DNA of 64,000 nucleotides from Heterocephalus glaber (taxonomy: Eukaryota; Chordata; Mammalia; Rodentia; Bathyergidae): NCBI RefSeq assembly GCF_000247695.1, contig NW_004624734.1, forward strand, positions 11,543,389-11,607,388, read 5' to 3'. Numbering within the stretch: the stretch's first letter is position 1; each line of letters begins with the position of its first letter. The position numbers and the translations under genes were made by a program. This document shows positions 37,276 to 49,670 of this stretch, in pieces. The notes below the pieces were generated by a model. The model saw only the letters and a list, made by a program, of their open reading frames with translations, did not search any database and was not told the DNA's origin.

Positions 37276-37279
37276 AATT

Positions 37280-37830
37280 TGACACGCTACAAATATTTGC
37301 CTGCTTATTATGTGTCACGTGCTTCAATCTAGTAACATACCTAGCCCGATTCTTGTCCTTCAGACCTTATATTTTAAAAGAGAAATGGACATTGAAGAAA
37401 ATAGTACATCATTAAATAATTATTGTTGAAATAAGTACATGTAATGCAAAGGGCACTAAAGAGAGTGTAAGTATAATGAAGAAACCTAAATCTAATCTTG
37501 TTTATCAGAGAAGACCTTCTTGGAAAAGTGACATTTAAACTGTAACTACCAGCCGAAATAGTCCTTAGCTGAGCAAACAGAGGAGATAGGGAAGAACACT
37601 CCAGAACAGGGATTCACCCAGCGTGTGTGACAACTGGAAAACCGGAAAGTGTGTGGAGCACCCGGGAACTACTAAATAGGCAAAGTTGAATATAGCAAAG
37701 AGCTCTGAGCCACCTAGTGGGAAGGTCAGATCATGAAGGGTCTTCAGATCTTACAGTCAGGTGGTTTTGGATTTTAATTCCAGCTTTGTTGCTTACTGAC
37801 TGATCTTGAGCAAGCCACATATTAGTTAAA
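37280..37830 (-). mobile_element. L2 relic with MIR-like end
   Basis: Antisense L2: 'gagaagaccttcttggaaaa', 'gaacactccagaacaggg', 'gatcatgaagggtcttcag'. From about 37760 it changes to sense MIR-like sequence ('ttaattccagctttgttgct'). Confidence 0.6.
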
Positions 37831-37849
37831 GGCACAGTCTACAAATTAG

Positions 37850-37960
37850 TAAGGTATCAGCCTTTTCTGCATAATAAACTGCTCCCAAATCCAGTGGCTT
37901 CATACAGCCATTTTGAGGGGCTCAGTACTTATCTACAGGGGTGATTCTTATGTCAGTCAC
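37850..37960 (-). mobile_element. MLT1-like LTR fragment
   Basis: 'gcataataaactgctcccaa' and 'tccagtggcttcatacagcc' match the antisense MLT1-type LTR end. Confidence 0.45.
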
Positions 37961-38209
37961 TTTGCTCCTCTTGAAATATTCTTTCCTTTGATTTCCAAAG
38001 AGCAGCTGAAAAGTAATGAGGACTGAAAAGTACTGTATTCAGACTTCAGTAACATAAGATTATTTTTAACCTTAGACTTTGGTGGTGGTGTGGAGGAGGT
38101 GTTGGCAAGGTAATACATACTACAGGACACAATCTATAGTGTTATTTTACATTTACCTAAAAAGTCAAAAACAGGAGTGCAAGAGATTAACCTCACACTA
38201 GAGGCTCAA

Positions 38210-38337
38210 AGAATCCAGGCAAGGGCCTGGATCCCACAGCAATGTCCCGCACAAGTCCAGCTAAAGGCTTAGAGTCCAAGGCAGTGTTCTCCACGAGTCC
38301 GGCAGGTGGCCTAGAGCCCACAGCAATGTCTCATGCT
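38210..38337 (+). repeat. Three-copy 42-base degenerate tandem repeat
   Basis: Units at 38210-38253, 38254-38295 and 38296-38337 share the pattern agtcc..g...ggcctagagcccacagcaatgt. The block and its flanks to about 38700 are GC-richer than surrounding intron, as in an LTR U3 or a small minisatellite. Confidence 0.75.
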
Positions 38338-38769
38338 TGTCCGTGTTGAGGATCTGTACCCGCAAGGCCTGAAGGCCAATGGTGGAAGCCAGAAACCTGC
38401 AGCAATGGGGTGAAAGATTTATGCCACCAGGCCAAGGGATCTACATTGGAGCTAGGAAGTGATGCTCACGGTGAAGATCAGAGCTCCCCTGATGAGAACA
38501 GCAACCATTCCCAGCGATGGCGCAGCCCCCAGCTCCTCCTCCAATGAGAACAGCTTAGTTCGCATCAGGAAAACCATCCACAGCAAGCTTCTCCTAGAAA
38601 ATCAACAGCCCATGGTCTTCCCCTCCAGTTCTCTTTTTATGGCTATTGGCAACAATCCTCATATCTTCCACACCCAGACCAGGCTGATTCAGTTCAGCTG
38701 AGCATTACAAGTTGACCATTAGTTAATCCGCCACAGGAGGTGAAATTGTACTCACTATAAAGCTTCATT

Positions 38770-39910
38770 TTTGTGTGCCCTTCCGATGTAGGAGCTTTGA
38801 GACATTTTATACCTTTGAGAAATTTACTCTTTTCTCTTCTTACTTATACAGCCTTCTCTCTTTCATCTTACACTTACATTCTCTTGTCCTCCATGAGTAA
38901 CCCTGTGTGCACAGACACCCTAAATTGTAACCAAGTGTGCTTTGTTCTTTCCTCCTAAGCAAAACCTGCTCTGTAGAGGCTGTTCCTTCCCCACCCCCAC
39001 CCCCCTTCACAGAAGACCATTCATCTTCATGTTCTGCCCCTTATACTCAACAGTGATGATGGTTAAACGTTTTAAAAAATTATTTCTCCATGGAGCTTTG
39101 CTTTTGCTTGACCTTTTCTACGAGTAACCTCCCCTCAGTCCTGTAGTTAACTGACTCCTAGGACACGTGCTTGTCTTTTCAGTGACTTACTCATCAGGAT
39201 TGGTTTCCCTTTCCTCCAGTTTCCTTCTGTCACCTTCCACAATTTTTGTAGCAATATTGATAACTAATTCAATACCATCCAAACCTCTGACCTCTGTCAC
39301 CTTGACTTTTACTTCACATTAGCCATTCACAAGTATAGCAGCATAGTAGGCCTTGTCAGTCCAACCAGTCCCACCTCTAAGACCTAATGGTCAGGTTTCT
39401 TCTTTGACCACAATCTTGTTTTCCCTTTTTGCACACTCCCCAAGAGTTTCTTTACTTCTCATTGAGCTCAGCCTTTCCTGTTGCTCTTTGCCACATCACT
39501 TGGGTTCTATGTTCATCCTTGCTAACCTGCCATGGCGAGTGCTCCTGCTCACCCTCTTATTTCCTCCCCACCTGACACTGCAGTCACTTGGGTTACCATC
39601 TGATCTTGATTTCCAATAGCAGTTGCCAACTTTTCCTCATCCATCAACAAAATGTCTCCCGAGTCTGACCTGAAATTCATGCTAACAGTCTCAGCAGAAC
39701 GTTGTGGAAGGTTAAGCATTTCAATCCTCGTGAACTGTGTATGAGCTTTCCCACCTCCACTACTTCTCAAACCCCCAGTTCCATCACTGTCTTCTTCTCT
39801 GAGATGATTTGTCCTACTTCACTGAAAATATATCAAGTCCAGCTATGGCAGACTCACATTTTCTTCTCCTCTCCTTTCTTCTGTACCTTAACATTCTCTG
39901 TATCTTGAGA
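38770..39910. other. C/T-rich 1.1 kb block, possibly ancient LINE
   Basis: Long pyrimidine-rich stretch with short + strand frames of biased composition. It resembles old L2-type sequence in composition, but I could not match specific blocks. No gene is supported. Confidence 0.3.
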
Positions 39911-40133
39911 CTACCTACTAGACTGACAAAAGTTTAAAATATTGATTATAACAAGTGTTAGAGTGTTTTCTTAAGGCATTAATTCACTGTTGGTGTGGGA
40001 TATAAATGGCTTCAGCCTTTTTGAAGAAAGTTATCAAAAATTGGCAGCATTTATCAAAATTTAATATGTAAATACATTTTGACTCAACTATTTAAAGAAT
40101 GAGATCTACCAAGCTGTACCTGCCTGAGTGAAA

Positions 40134-40150
40134 TATATATATATATATTT
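40134..40150 (+). repeat. (AT)n microsatellite
   Basis: Short uninterrupted AT run. Confidence 0.9.
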
Positions 40151-40334
40151 AAAATTTCTTATTATTGTAAGAATGAGAATGTCAGTGCAAATGAAGGTTG
40201 TCTGTAGGCCAGAAAATCCTAGACTCTTGTATCCAGGAACACAAAGGCGAAGGTGGCAAATATTTCTTACTATAATATTTAGATTTTGTGGTACATATTT
40301 GCTTTGATATCAGGGAACACTCTTGCTATTTATC

Positions 40335-40440
40335 ACACATTATCACTTTCATTCCTTGCAAGCAACCCTTCAAGAGATGGATTATCATTTTTATGAAGGA
40401 TGCCCAAGGCCATATGGGTGGCATGGGAGGAACCGTTTAA
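40335..40440 (-). mobile_element. MIR-like relic
   Basis: 'attatcatttttatgaagga' and 'gcccaaggccatatgg' match antisense MIR. Confidence 0.4.
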
Positions 40441-40649
40441 CTTCATTTCTACACACATTTCAGCCCACATATATTGATTTCTTTGGTATATCAGGAAAAA
40501 CCAGCTTTATTTTTAATAGCGCAAAAAATAGAAATAGTTTTAATGTCAATTTTTGTCTAATGTCTCAATCCTTCCCAATTTATGCTTTATGTTCTATTTA
40601 AATTAATCATCCTACCACATAGCCATAAGTGGGACATATCACAGTTTGA

Positions 40650-40860
40650 AGTCTCCCAGTGACATCCATTTATTTAAAGATGATGTAGTCTCAACTCCAT
40701 AGTTGAGCTTTCAAAACAATCTGTTCCCAGCCTTAGCCTCCCTGTCCCACCCAGTCTCCTACTGCTGTGCTCCAGCCAACCTAAATAACCTGCACTCTCC
40801 TTTGCGATTATCAATTTTCTTCTTTCCCCGTTCTCTACTTGAGTACTAACTTGAATTCAA
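40650..40860 (+). mobile_element. L2 relic, sense
   Basis: 'agtctcccagtgacatccat' and 'tgctgtgctccagccaacct' match sense L2. Confidence 0.5.
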
Positions 40861-41473
40861 CTCTGGATTTCAATATTTCCTAGCCACAAAACCCTAGATC
40901 CTAAATCCCTCAGGCCCTTTGCTATCCCATTTACCTAGAATTGTTTGGCTTAAATGGAATAATATATGTAAAGTGCTTATTTGTAAAGTGATAGTGACCC
41001 ATCAGTGGTGGCTTTATTAAAATAAAGCCTGGGAAAGAACAAAGTGATGCAGAAAATCTTGTGCTAGGAAGTAGGAAAGTGCAATAAATGAGGGTGATGG
41101 GAAAGCTTTCCCTTGTGGAAGAATGCTAACATAGCAAAGGAATAATTGAGAAAATCATCACTTGATGCTAAAATAAGTGATAGTTTGATGAGAAGCAGGA
41201 TATTTTTATAGTCTCAAGTTATCTTCCCACAATTTGCCAGTTGATTAAAAAAGAAGGAAGACATAGTAACTTTAATGTGGAGAAACATGACAAACCCCAC
41301 TTGAATTGTTGAAGGCTGATCAGACCCTCAATCATTTGACCAAGGGTCAGGATAAAAAAAAACAAGACAAAATCTTTACCGCATAAAGGGGGCCTTAGGA
41401 TGGTCACAGCTCTTATCAGGTTAAGACACTGTCTCCTGGAGCTTGCCGCTATTTATTGAACACACAGCTTCTT

Positions 41474-41562
41474 TTTTTTTTTTTTTTGGTACTGGGGATT
41501 GAACTCGGGACCTTGCGCTTGCAAGGCAGGCGCCAGAACCACTGAGCTAAATCCCCAGCCCA
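41474..41562 (-). mobile_element. ID SINE, near-consensus
   Basis: Very clean copy with an 18-base T run (A tail) and a perfect 13-base duplication cacacagcttctt (41461-41473 and 41563-41575). Probably among the youngest insertions here. Confidence 0.96.
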
Positions 41563-41867
41563 CACACAGCTTCTTGAACAGGTGAAGGGCAGTGCAGGGA
41601 ACAGTGGGGTCGATAACACAGTCTTGAGCAGGGCCCTATCAACAAGGGAATGAGACATTTTAGCAGAACAGCTCATTGATTAGTGAGAAATTTGTTTTTT
41701 CCCATAGATTAATTTTTGCTTCTACAGAAATTTTGTGTACAAGTCATGTTGTCCTTAGCTGCAATATTTTTCCATCCAAGATGTCACGGTGTCACAGGTC
41801 ATTGAGTCCTCCACTGTGACCAGTGGTGTGGAGACTTGTTCCTTTCCCACACACCAACTGCTGGCTC

Positions 41868-42020
41868 TTCGGGCAGCCATTGTGGGCTAATAGGCAGACA
41901 CAGACTTTTAATATGAAAAGCCAATCTATAAATTTGTACATAGGGAGGGGAGGGGGGCTAACGGGGAAGGAATGTGATAAAATAAAGTAAAATTTATTTA
42001 AAAAGAAATAAAAGCAAATT
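41868..42020 (+). mobile_element. Possible L1 3' end
   Basis: A G-rich polypurine tract (gggaggggaggggggc, 41943-41958) is followed by an A-rich end with AATAAA-type motifs, as in rodent L1 3' UTRs. Boundaries not fixed. Confidence 0.4.
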
Positions 42021-42314
42021 CTTACCTCCTGTTAAAAAAATTTTTAAAAATAAATTTGCAGCTTGCTCAAGGTGGTCTCCATTGTTGAATGACTGACTCT
42101 GTATTAATGATGTGATCCAAATTAATACCATTGCTGGGAAAATGAATGTCCATAGTTTCTGATATGGCCTAAGAAAGATAACATCATTTCAACTGGTATT
42201 TATTCCAGGAATTTATGTGTATCTAATCCTGAGAAAACACATAACCCACATTGCGGGTTGCTCCACACAATTTCAGGCCTGTTCTCTTCAAAGATATCTA
42301 GATCAAGAAAGACA

Positions 42315-42407
42315 GGGGCCGGGGATTTAGCTCAGTGGTTTCACCGCCTGCTGCGCGAGCATAAGGACCCAAGTTCGATCCCCGGTACCAAAACAAACAA
42401 ACAAAAA
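42315..42407 (+). mobile_element. ID SINE
   Basis: ID with a 10-base duplication aagaaagaca (42305-42314 and 42408-42417). Confidence 0.94.
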
Positions 42408-42559
42408 AAGAAAGACAAAATGTTTCATAAAAAATACACATGATTTCTAATGTATTTTGTGATCTTGAGCTAGATCCTGGACTGGAAAAAAGTAGCTACA
42501 AAGAGCATTATTAGGCAGATGACAAAATTGGAGTTAGGAATATAGATTAGATAATAGTA

Positions 42560-43150
42560 TTTTTAGAATAGTTAAAGGTTCTGATATTGATAATTATATG
42601 CAGTTATGTGAGAGAATGTCTTAGGCGATACCTCAGTGAAATATTTAGGAGTAGGAAGCTTTTCTAAGTTAAAAATTGTATCAGGATAAGTTTTTTTAAA
42701 AAGTAAGAAGTCCTCAGGGAAGGCATTGTGACTTAGGAGGCATTTCTTCCATAGGGCTTCATTTAGGAGCCACTGTGTAAAGTAACGGACGGTTTTCACC
42801 AACCTTCCGAGACTGAAGGCAGCGACAGTTTCACATCACTCTTCAGGCTTCCTGCTGGAGTCCTGTGGAGCAAGATGACAGAGTACACTTTTTCCAAAAC
42901 AGTGACATCCAAATTTGTAGCTTTCTGTTGCCTTGTCCAAAACCATAAGTAGTATATTTTAAAAAGATGTGTAGATTACTGTTTGTCCTTTATATGTATT
43001 ATTTCTCGTATCTGAACATTTGGTGATATTTGGTCTGTAGACAATTTGAGGTCCTCATCTGTGACAAGAACCATGACCGTAGGCCTCCTCTGTTGCCAAA
43101 TTCAGATCCATCTGCTTTCACAGAGAGGTGGGTTGAAACAACCTCTTAGA
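42560..43150. other. Unassigned block with coding-like minus strand
   Basis: A 76-codon minus-strand frame (42572-42802), with protein-like blocks continuing upstream in other frames to about 43140. It may be a decayed pseudogene; I could not identify a parent. Confidence 0.3.
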
Positions 43151-43644
43151 AAAAATTAAAGAGATTTTTGCAAGGTTGTGGATATTCCTGCCAAGTCCTT
43201 TTTAAAAGAAAACATCCCTGGTTCCATTACTATAAGACATTAATTGCTGCTTTTAAGTTCTCTGCTATAAAATCTGTCAGTGATAATTTTAGCTTTGCAC
43301 ATTCTAAAAAAAGGTTTAGATTCATTGTTTACTGTGGCCACTAAACAAAACATAACAGAAGCAACTCAGTATGATACCCATAGACTATCTGCTTTTGACT
43401 TCATGACATTCTGATGAGCTTTCCAAATTTTAATTGGGCAAAGTCCCTATAATAGTAAGATTGTATGACCAAATGTACAGAATTATTGGCTTTATGTCAT
43501 TTAAATGGCAGGACAGCATAGTTGCCTGAAACTAGTTTTCTTGGCTCTAATTAGCAAAGCCAGCTGCCTGAGAGGGCTGCTACTACTAAGCAGCAATAAA
43601 GCCCCATCAGAAGGGGGAAAAGAGCAAGTCTCCAATGGCATACG

Positions 43645-43890
43645 AAATCACTGTCTTTGGAGTCAGACTGTTCATGTTCGTTATCCTTGATCTTGTTATT
43701 ATTAAGAATGTTCACCCTTGGATAATTTATTTAACCTTTTCAAGATTCAGTTTCTTCTGGCAATTCTGATATTTTCTCTGGAAATATATTATTATTTTAA
43801 CAGCACCTACTTCATAACATTGTTTATGAGAATCATATTTATCATACCTAAATAGAGCAGGCACAAGACAGTTGCCTGGTAGCTCTAGTT
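43645..43890 (+). mobile_element. MIR SINE
   Basis: Sense MIR: 'ctttggagtcagactgttca' to 'agcaggcacaagacagttgc'. Confidence 0.65.
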
Positions 43891-44689
43891 ATTATTCTTT
43901 GTGTAACCTCAAAAGTAGTGGGCTATGTTAGATTCGTATTTTAAAGCATAGCGCAAACCCTTGTTCACTACACCACTGGATTCTTCTCTTTCCAGAGTCC
44001 TTTCCCACTGCCCTTGACCCTCTAGGGTTTTATTAAGATCCTGCTTCTATTCAGATATCAGTTACCTAGAGTGTATATTGACAATACTGCTCAGTTCCTT
44101 TTCGTTGAGTCTCCACAGAGGCAAAAAGCTGAAGGTACATAAATAAAAAACTGAGCAATCTCATGCTATTTCTGACAGTCTCCCTATAGTAAAGAGAATA
44201 AAAACAACATTGGCTTCCAACTTATGGAAGAAATTGGCAGAGACTTGAGAAGGAATTTCCAGAAACCTAGTGGATCCATAATTTTGTCAAAAGTTATTTC
44301 CGGTAGATGAGTTGGTATGGATCTAGAGCCCATTAGACAGATTGGACCTTAAATAATTCTAGCAGTAGGCAGTTTTCACTCAGGTAGTTTATTCAGCCTA
44401 AGCTTTTTAATAGTCTTTTATGTGAAGAAATATAATTTATGCTTAGTTGGAACAGGGCAGGTGTCTAAAAGTGTTGGGGAGAGACTTCCTTGACTTATGA
44501 AGCTAACAAGACTCATCCTCTCAATGTCCATGAAGATCTGGCTGCTCCTGGTGCCACTGACTATTACTGTGTCACTGGTGACTCGCTCAGAATCTGCCTG
44601 CATTCCTGATTCTGATGGCCTCTTTTAAGAGAAAAAAACCTTCCCTCTAGCCATCATCATCTCTTTCCTTGTTTATTGCAGGTGATCTT

Positions 44690-44830
44690 TCTACTTCCAT
44701 CGTTTTTATTCTCAACGGAGCACCCAGAGCCTTAGATCCTATAAAATGAAAGTCATATATCACTCCCTAGAACCCTCCAAAAAGCATTCATTTCATTCAG
44801 AATAAATGATGGGCCTCTGTGTTGCATAGC
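44690..44830 (+). mobile_element. L2-like relic
   Basis: 'cctataaaatgaaagtcata' and 'tcatttcattcagaataaat' resemble sense L2. Confidence 0.35.
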
Positions 44831-45249
44831 TCCAAAGGTCTCTGCTTATAGAGACTGACAGAATGGCTACAAGTTGTGGAAAGAGGGATCCTGAAAAGAA
44901 AGGAATTAGTGAATGAATGGAAGGACAGTCTAAGTATCCCACACATAGCAATACCTGGAAGGCTCACCAGCTCCTCACCTCAGGGAAGTTAGAGTTTGAA
45001 GTTAAATTCTTCCCAAAGTACATGGACTTGGTAAATACAAGAGTTTCATCAAAATTCTAGAAGAGCCATGCAATAAGAACCACATCTTCAGAATCCAATA
45101 GTTGATGATTACAATTTAACCAGTAGAATGAAACAGGAAACCATGAATTCATTCAGATATAAATAAATAAATCAAATGTTTGATGAGGGTTAGGATTGGT
45201 ACATGGTTCGAAACTACCTCTCCAAAATTACTTCTTGATTACAAAGGTA

Positions 45250-45334
45250 GGGGTGGGGATGTAGCTCAGTGGTGCCGTGCCTGCCTGGCAAGCGCAAGGT
45301 CTTGAGTTCAATCCCCAGTACAAAAAAAAAAAAA
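45250..45334 (+). mobile_element. ID SINE, variant subfamily
   Basis: ID with 'gtggtgccgtgcctgcc', like the copy at 8232, and a perfect 12-base duplication attacaaaggta (45238-45249 and 45335-45346). Confidence 0.94.
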
Positions 45335-46065
45335 ATTACAAAGGTAAAGAAGCCAAGTAGACATCACCCAAATGATCAACGCACTTGTGCCACTTGAGAG
45401 GATGCCACAGGAACAGTGTAATTTTCCTACCCAAGCTGTACATATGAACATGGTGGTGGAGTTACATAAGACAAACTCAAATTGTGAGATAATCTATAGA
45501 TCAAGCCTGTAATCTAAGTGTCAAAGTTACAGAAATTCAGAAAAGATTGAGGAATTGTTACAAGTTAAAATAGATATCTCAAGTAAAGTAACATTTCATT
45601 CGGAATTGGATCATATGCAGAGACAACTTGAGAAACTTGAATTCAGGACTGAGAAATAAATGGTAACAATAGATTAATGTTAATTTCTGATTTTCAAATG
45701 ATTATGTTGTGCAAAATACAAATGAAAGGATACATGAATGATGGGTCATCGAGTTGGTGACTTAAATGGTTCATGAAAAAAGTCCTGTGTATTACAGTTA
45801 CAACTTTTCTGTTTACAGAGAGGTGATTGATATGATATTGTTTCAGAATAAAAACCAAAAAGTTGTATTTCTATATAATATCAAACAACTACAAAATGAA
45901 ATTTAAAGTATCCTTTACAATATATTTTTTAAAAACATAAAATCCTTGGGAATAAATTTACCCTGTAAATTAGAATATATTGCTGAGTGAAATTGAAAAA
46001 AGCCTGCCTATTGGAGAGATACACCATATTTGTGGTTAGAAAACTCAATATTATTAAAATGCCGG

Positions 46066-46411
46066 TGCTATGGTTTAGATCTTAAGTGTTTCCCAAAGGC
46101 TCGTATATTGAAGGCTTAGTCCTCACCTTAATGGTACTAAAAGATAGTGGAAACTTTAAGGAGAGGTTGGAGACTGGAGGTCGTTAGGCCATGCCCTTGA
46201 AGAGGATATTGGGACCCTGACCCCTCCTCTTCTTCTCTTTCACTCCCAGTTACCATTAGGTAGGTGAGCAGCTTGCCCCACCATGCTCTCCTTGCCATGA
46301 TGTGCTTCCTCACCACAAGCTCAAAAGCAGTGAGTCAAAAAATAAACCTTTCCTCCTTATGAGTTGATTATCTTAGGTATTTGTCACAGTGATGGGAAGC
46401 TGCCTAACCCA
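46066..46411 (+). mobile_element. MaLR-type solo LTR, sense
   Basis: Starts tgctatggtttagat, ends ctgcctaaccca, and has the poly(A) signal aataaa (46341-46346) before the terminal U5-like segment. Inserted in the L1 relic. No internal retroviral sequence. Confidence 0.7.
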
Positions 46412-46907
46412 GTTCTCCCCAAACTGAACTACAGATGCAAAATTGTCTAAATCAAAAATCTAAGCAGGTTTTTTCTGGTAGATATTAAAGAGCTGACTCT
46501 AATTCCTATATAAATACAGAGGAACTTGGACAGCGCCATGTAATTCTTTGAAAAGAAGGGATATGGAAGTCTTAAACTATCTCATATAAAAATTAGGTAC
46601 ATCTTTATAATAATTAAGGTAATATGACAGTATAATATGACATAGACCAAGGGGATAAAATAAAGACTCCAGATATAGACCACACAATGTGATCATTTGA
46701 TTTTTGATAAATATGCCCAAGAAATTCAGTGGTGAAACAAATCTCATCAGATTGTCCTGAAACGATTAAATATGTATGTATACAACTAGATAATATGGAA
46801 GAAAGTGAATCTCAGCCTATACTTAACTCTATAAACAGATATTTATTTAAAACACCTAGATGTAAAAATTAAAAGTATAAATCTTTGAGAAGAAATCATA
46901 GGACAGC

Positions 46908-47100
46908 CGGGCATGGCGGCACATGCCTGTGATCCCAGCTGCTCAGGAGGCTAAGGCAGAAGGATCACCCATTCAGACTAGCTTGGGTAATTTAGTGAGG
47001 CCTTGTCTCAAAATTTTAAAAGGACTGAAAAGAGTAGTAGAGTGTTTGTCTAGCATGTACAACACCAGGGTTCAATACCCAGAAAGCTCCCTCCAAGAAA
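46908..47100 (+). mobile_element. B1-dID composite SINE
   Basis: B1 half ('gccgggcatggcggcacatg') and dID half ending 'caccagggttcaatacccag', then an A/AG tail. Confidence 0.88.
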
Positions 47101-47334
47101 AAAGAAAAGAAAAATATGAGAAACCTTTGGATTCCTCAAGCACTAATGAAAGTGGGGAGGGAAATTGGATTTAATCCAAATTAAACATTTTCTGCTCATC
47201 AAGAAATACCTTTAAGAGAATTAAAAGTCAAGCAACAAAATCAGATATTTGCCATATATGCACCTGACAAAGGACTTGTGTCCAAATTATAAAAGAATGA
47301 CTTCAAATTAATAATTAAGAAGGAAAAACAGACT

Positions 47335-48640
47335 GCACTTCTGAAATGGTATTGTGAGGAGCTCTGTGGACCTGCTCTGCAACAAAACAGCCATAACTAA
47401 TGAAAGTTCCAGTGGACCTGTGACTCATGAATTCGATCAGTTCCCAAGGGCTGGTTGTAACTAAGTCAATACAGCTGAGATCTGGATGTTTACCCAGATA
47501 ACAAGAGGCAGATGAATCTTCCATTAACCTAATTAACCCAAGTTGTTTGAATGTCAGGCCTGTCTTAACTTGAGGGTCCACTGTACTTATAAAAACAATC
47601 ATTAAAAGTCTCTGAAGTTCTAAGGGCAGGCATACGGCCAACAAAGAAACATATACTCAAGAAAATCTAACAAACTCTTAAACACCAGGAACTAGTGTAG
47701 GTAGCACTGGAGCCATGATTGCCCCACACTCCCCGTGACAGAACTGCTGATCAGGTGTGTGTGGCCAGGAAGAAAGGGCTTTTCTCTTCCCTCAAATCCC
47801 AGGTGAGCGGTACAGGATCTCATCAAGAGAGAAAGACCTAGCATTTTTTATCCACCCCAGATCTGAGTTATAGTGGCTAAATTCCTGTTAGGTGAGCTGA
47901 GAGGTTGGGGGCTTCCTTCCTCCATTCAGCCTCCATTCATAGGGCAGAAGCTCTATCCATTGCCTCTCAGGCTGAGAATATGGAGCTCTGATTGTTCCCA
48001 CTCCACTCTATTTGTAGGGCAGGTTCCACACTAGTAGGCAGAAGCCGAAAAGCCCAGAGACTGCTACCATCGTGTACCATCTTGCTGATAAAGCAAAAAT
48101 GTTTCTCCTGCAGAAATGGGCCAGTCTTCAGCTCTAGAGCAATAGCTCAGAGATTTTCCCCCCCAGGGATGTGGTTCATAAGAGAGATCTGAAGCTAACA
48201 ACAAAAGAACTGATTGTATGTGGAAAAGTTCTTACCTATGCAGGTGCTTTTTTGGGGAAAAAAATTTTGATGGTAAGCAATTAAGAAGGGGCAGGTACTT
48301 CATTAGACCAGTAAGTTAAATTGTTAGGTGTAGGCAAATATGAAGAGTCTTTCTGGGATTAAACAAACCTCAAACTCTGGTCTCAAACTACTGCAGCAGA
48401 GACCTGAGCTTATTGAATGGGACTGTGGAGTAATTTATGGCTTCAGCGTCTCCTTGGAAAGAATAGAGCAATCAGCCTGCAATTAGTGGAGCCTAGCAGC
48501 TGTTTGTAATACCAGCGGAGGCAGACAGCTTTACCAGTCTGGGAAAGAGTGAAAAGGCCCTGCTAAAATCACTACAAATAGTCAAGGCTTTTCTTTCTGA
48601 AGAGCAGTATTGAAAGCTTTACAGTGCAGATAAAATAGAC
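47335..48640. other. 1.3 kb unassigned, possibly L1 5' region
   Basis: Moderate GC; no clear terminal repeats or open frames. By composition and position after L1 sequence it may be old L1 5' UTR, but I cannot support it by motif. Confidence 0.3.
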
Positions 48641-48981
48641 TTCACTAAAATAACCAAGTAGAGTTATTAAATGAAGGAAGCATAACAATAAAAACAAGCC
48701 AGGAGTCGGGGTAGGGGGTAGAAATCAGATCATAACTGAATTTCCAGTGGGTACTAGGAAGAATAATATTACAAATTATAACTATGGACTTTCTCTCCTT
48801 TCTTCTTTCATCTTCTTTGAAAGACAAAATTATATAAAGTAATAAAACAATGTCATTAGGTTTTGCAATGTGTAGTCCTCCCTTGATGTCCATGAGGGTT
48901 GGTTCTAACACATCCTCACCTCCTTGTGGACCAGAAGACATGAATGCATGCTCAGATCCCCTGAATACAGTGGTTTAGTTT

Positions 48982-49670
48982 TGTTCTTGGAATAAGCTGT
49001 GGGCTGCTTGTTGCTTTAGGCCAATATCTGAGAGGTGAGAATTGGAAGAAATTAGGTTTTTTCAAGAGCAAACATCTTGAAAGATGGAGGGACCATTGAC
49101 CTCAAAGCTCCATTTTGGGGAATTCAGGAGCACGGAGGGCTTTTATAGGGAGGGAAAGGTCCAGTGAACAGTGGGCAGAAAGGCTATATGTAGGAGGTGA
49201 CATTTATAGCATGTGTCTCCTTTTGTCTTCTTTGGCCAGAACATCTCAATTGACCTCAATCTCCTCGGTCCAGTTCCTGTATTTTACATATTACTTTTCT
49301 GCACATTAGACCTTAGAGCAATTTACATGCTTTGTGTTAATCCATGCACTGAACTAAATGTGGAGGAGAACATTTTAAAGATTATCAGATTTCTGGATTC
49401 TGTAAACCTCAAAAAAGATTATTTAAGGGCCGGGGATTTAACTCAGTGGTTCCACCGCCTGCCTTGCAAGTACAAGGACCCAAGTTCAATCCCTAGTACC
49501 GAAAAGATTATTTAAAAATTAACATTGTAATTTGGAATTAGGGGCCGAGGGGAGGGGGACATAATCCTTTCAGAAAACCAGGGAAGGCCACAGCCTTGCA
49601 GAAAGGTAAAGGAAGGGGAGGTTAAACTAAGCTTGCCAAGAATATCCCCCAAAGGAGCTGCCCTATTACA
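48982..49670 (-). mobile_element. LTR-like insertion
   Basis: Begins TGTTC and ends TTACA (TG...CA), interrupts the DNA transposon, and on the minus strand holds a TATA box cctataaaag (49140-49149). The target duplication is poor, so the LTR call is tentative. Confidence 0.45.
49427..49501 (+). mobile_element. ID SINE
   Basis: ID with a perfect 14-base duplication aaaagattatttaa (49413-49426 and 49502-49515). Third level of nesting at this site. Confidence 0.95.

Larger units (their letters stand above)
45840..47330 (+). mobile_element. L1 ORF2 relic, twice interrupted
   Basis: Sense L1M ORF2 3' part (for example 'cttgggaataaatttaccct', 'gatttttgataaatatgccc', 'gacaaaggacttgtgtccaa'), divided by an LTR (46066-46411) and a B1-dID (46908-47100). 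Many stops. Confidence 0.7.
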
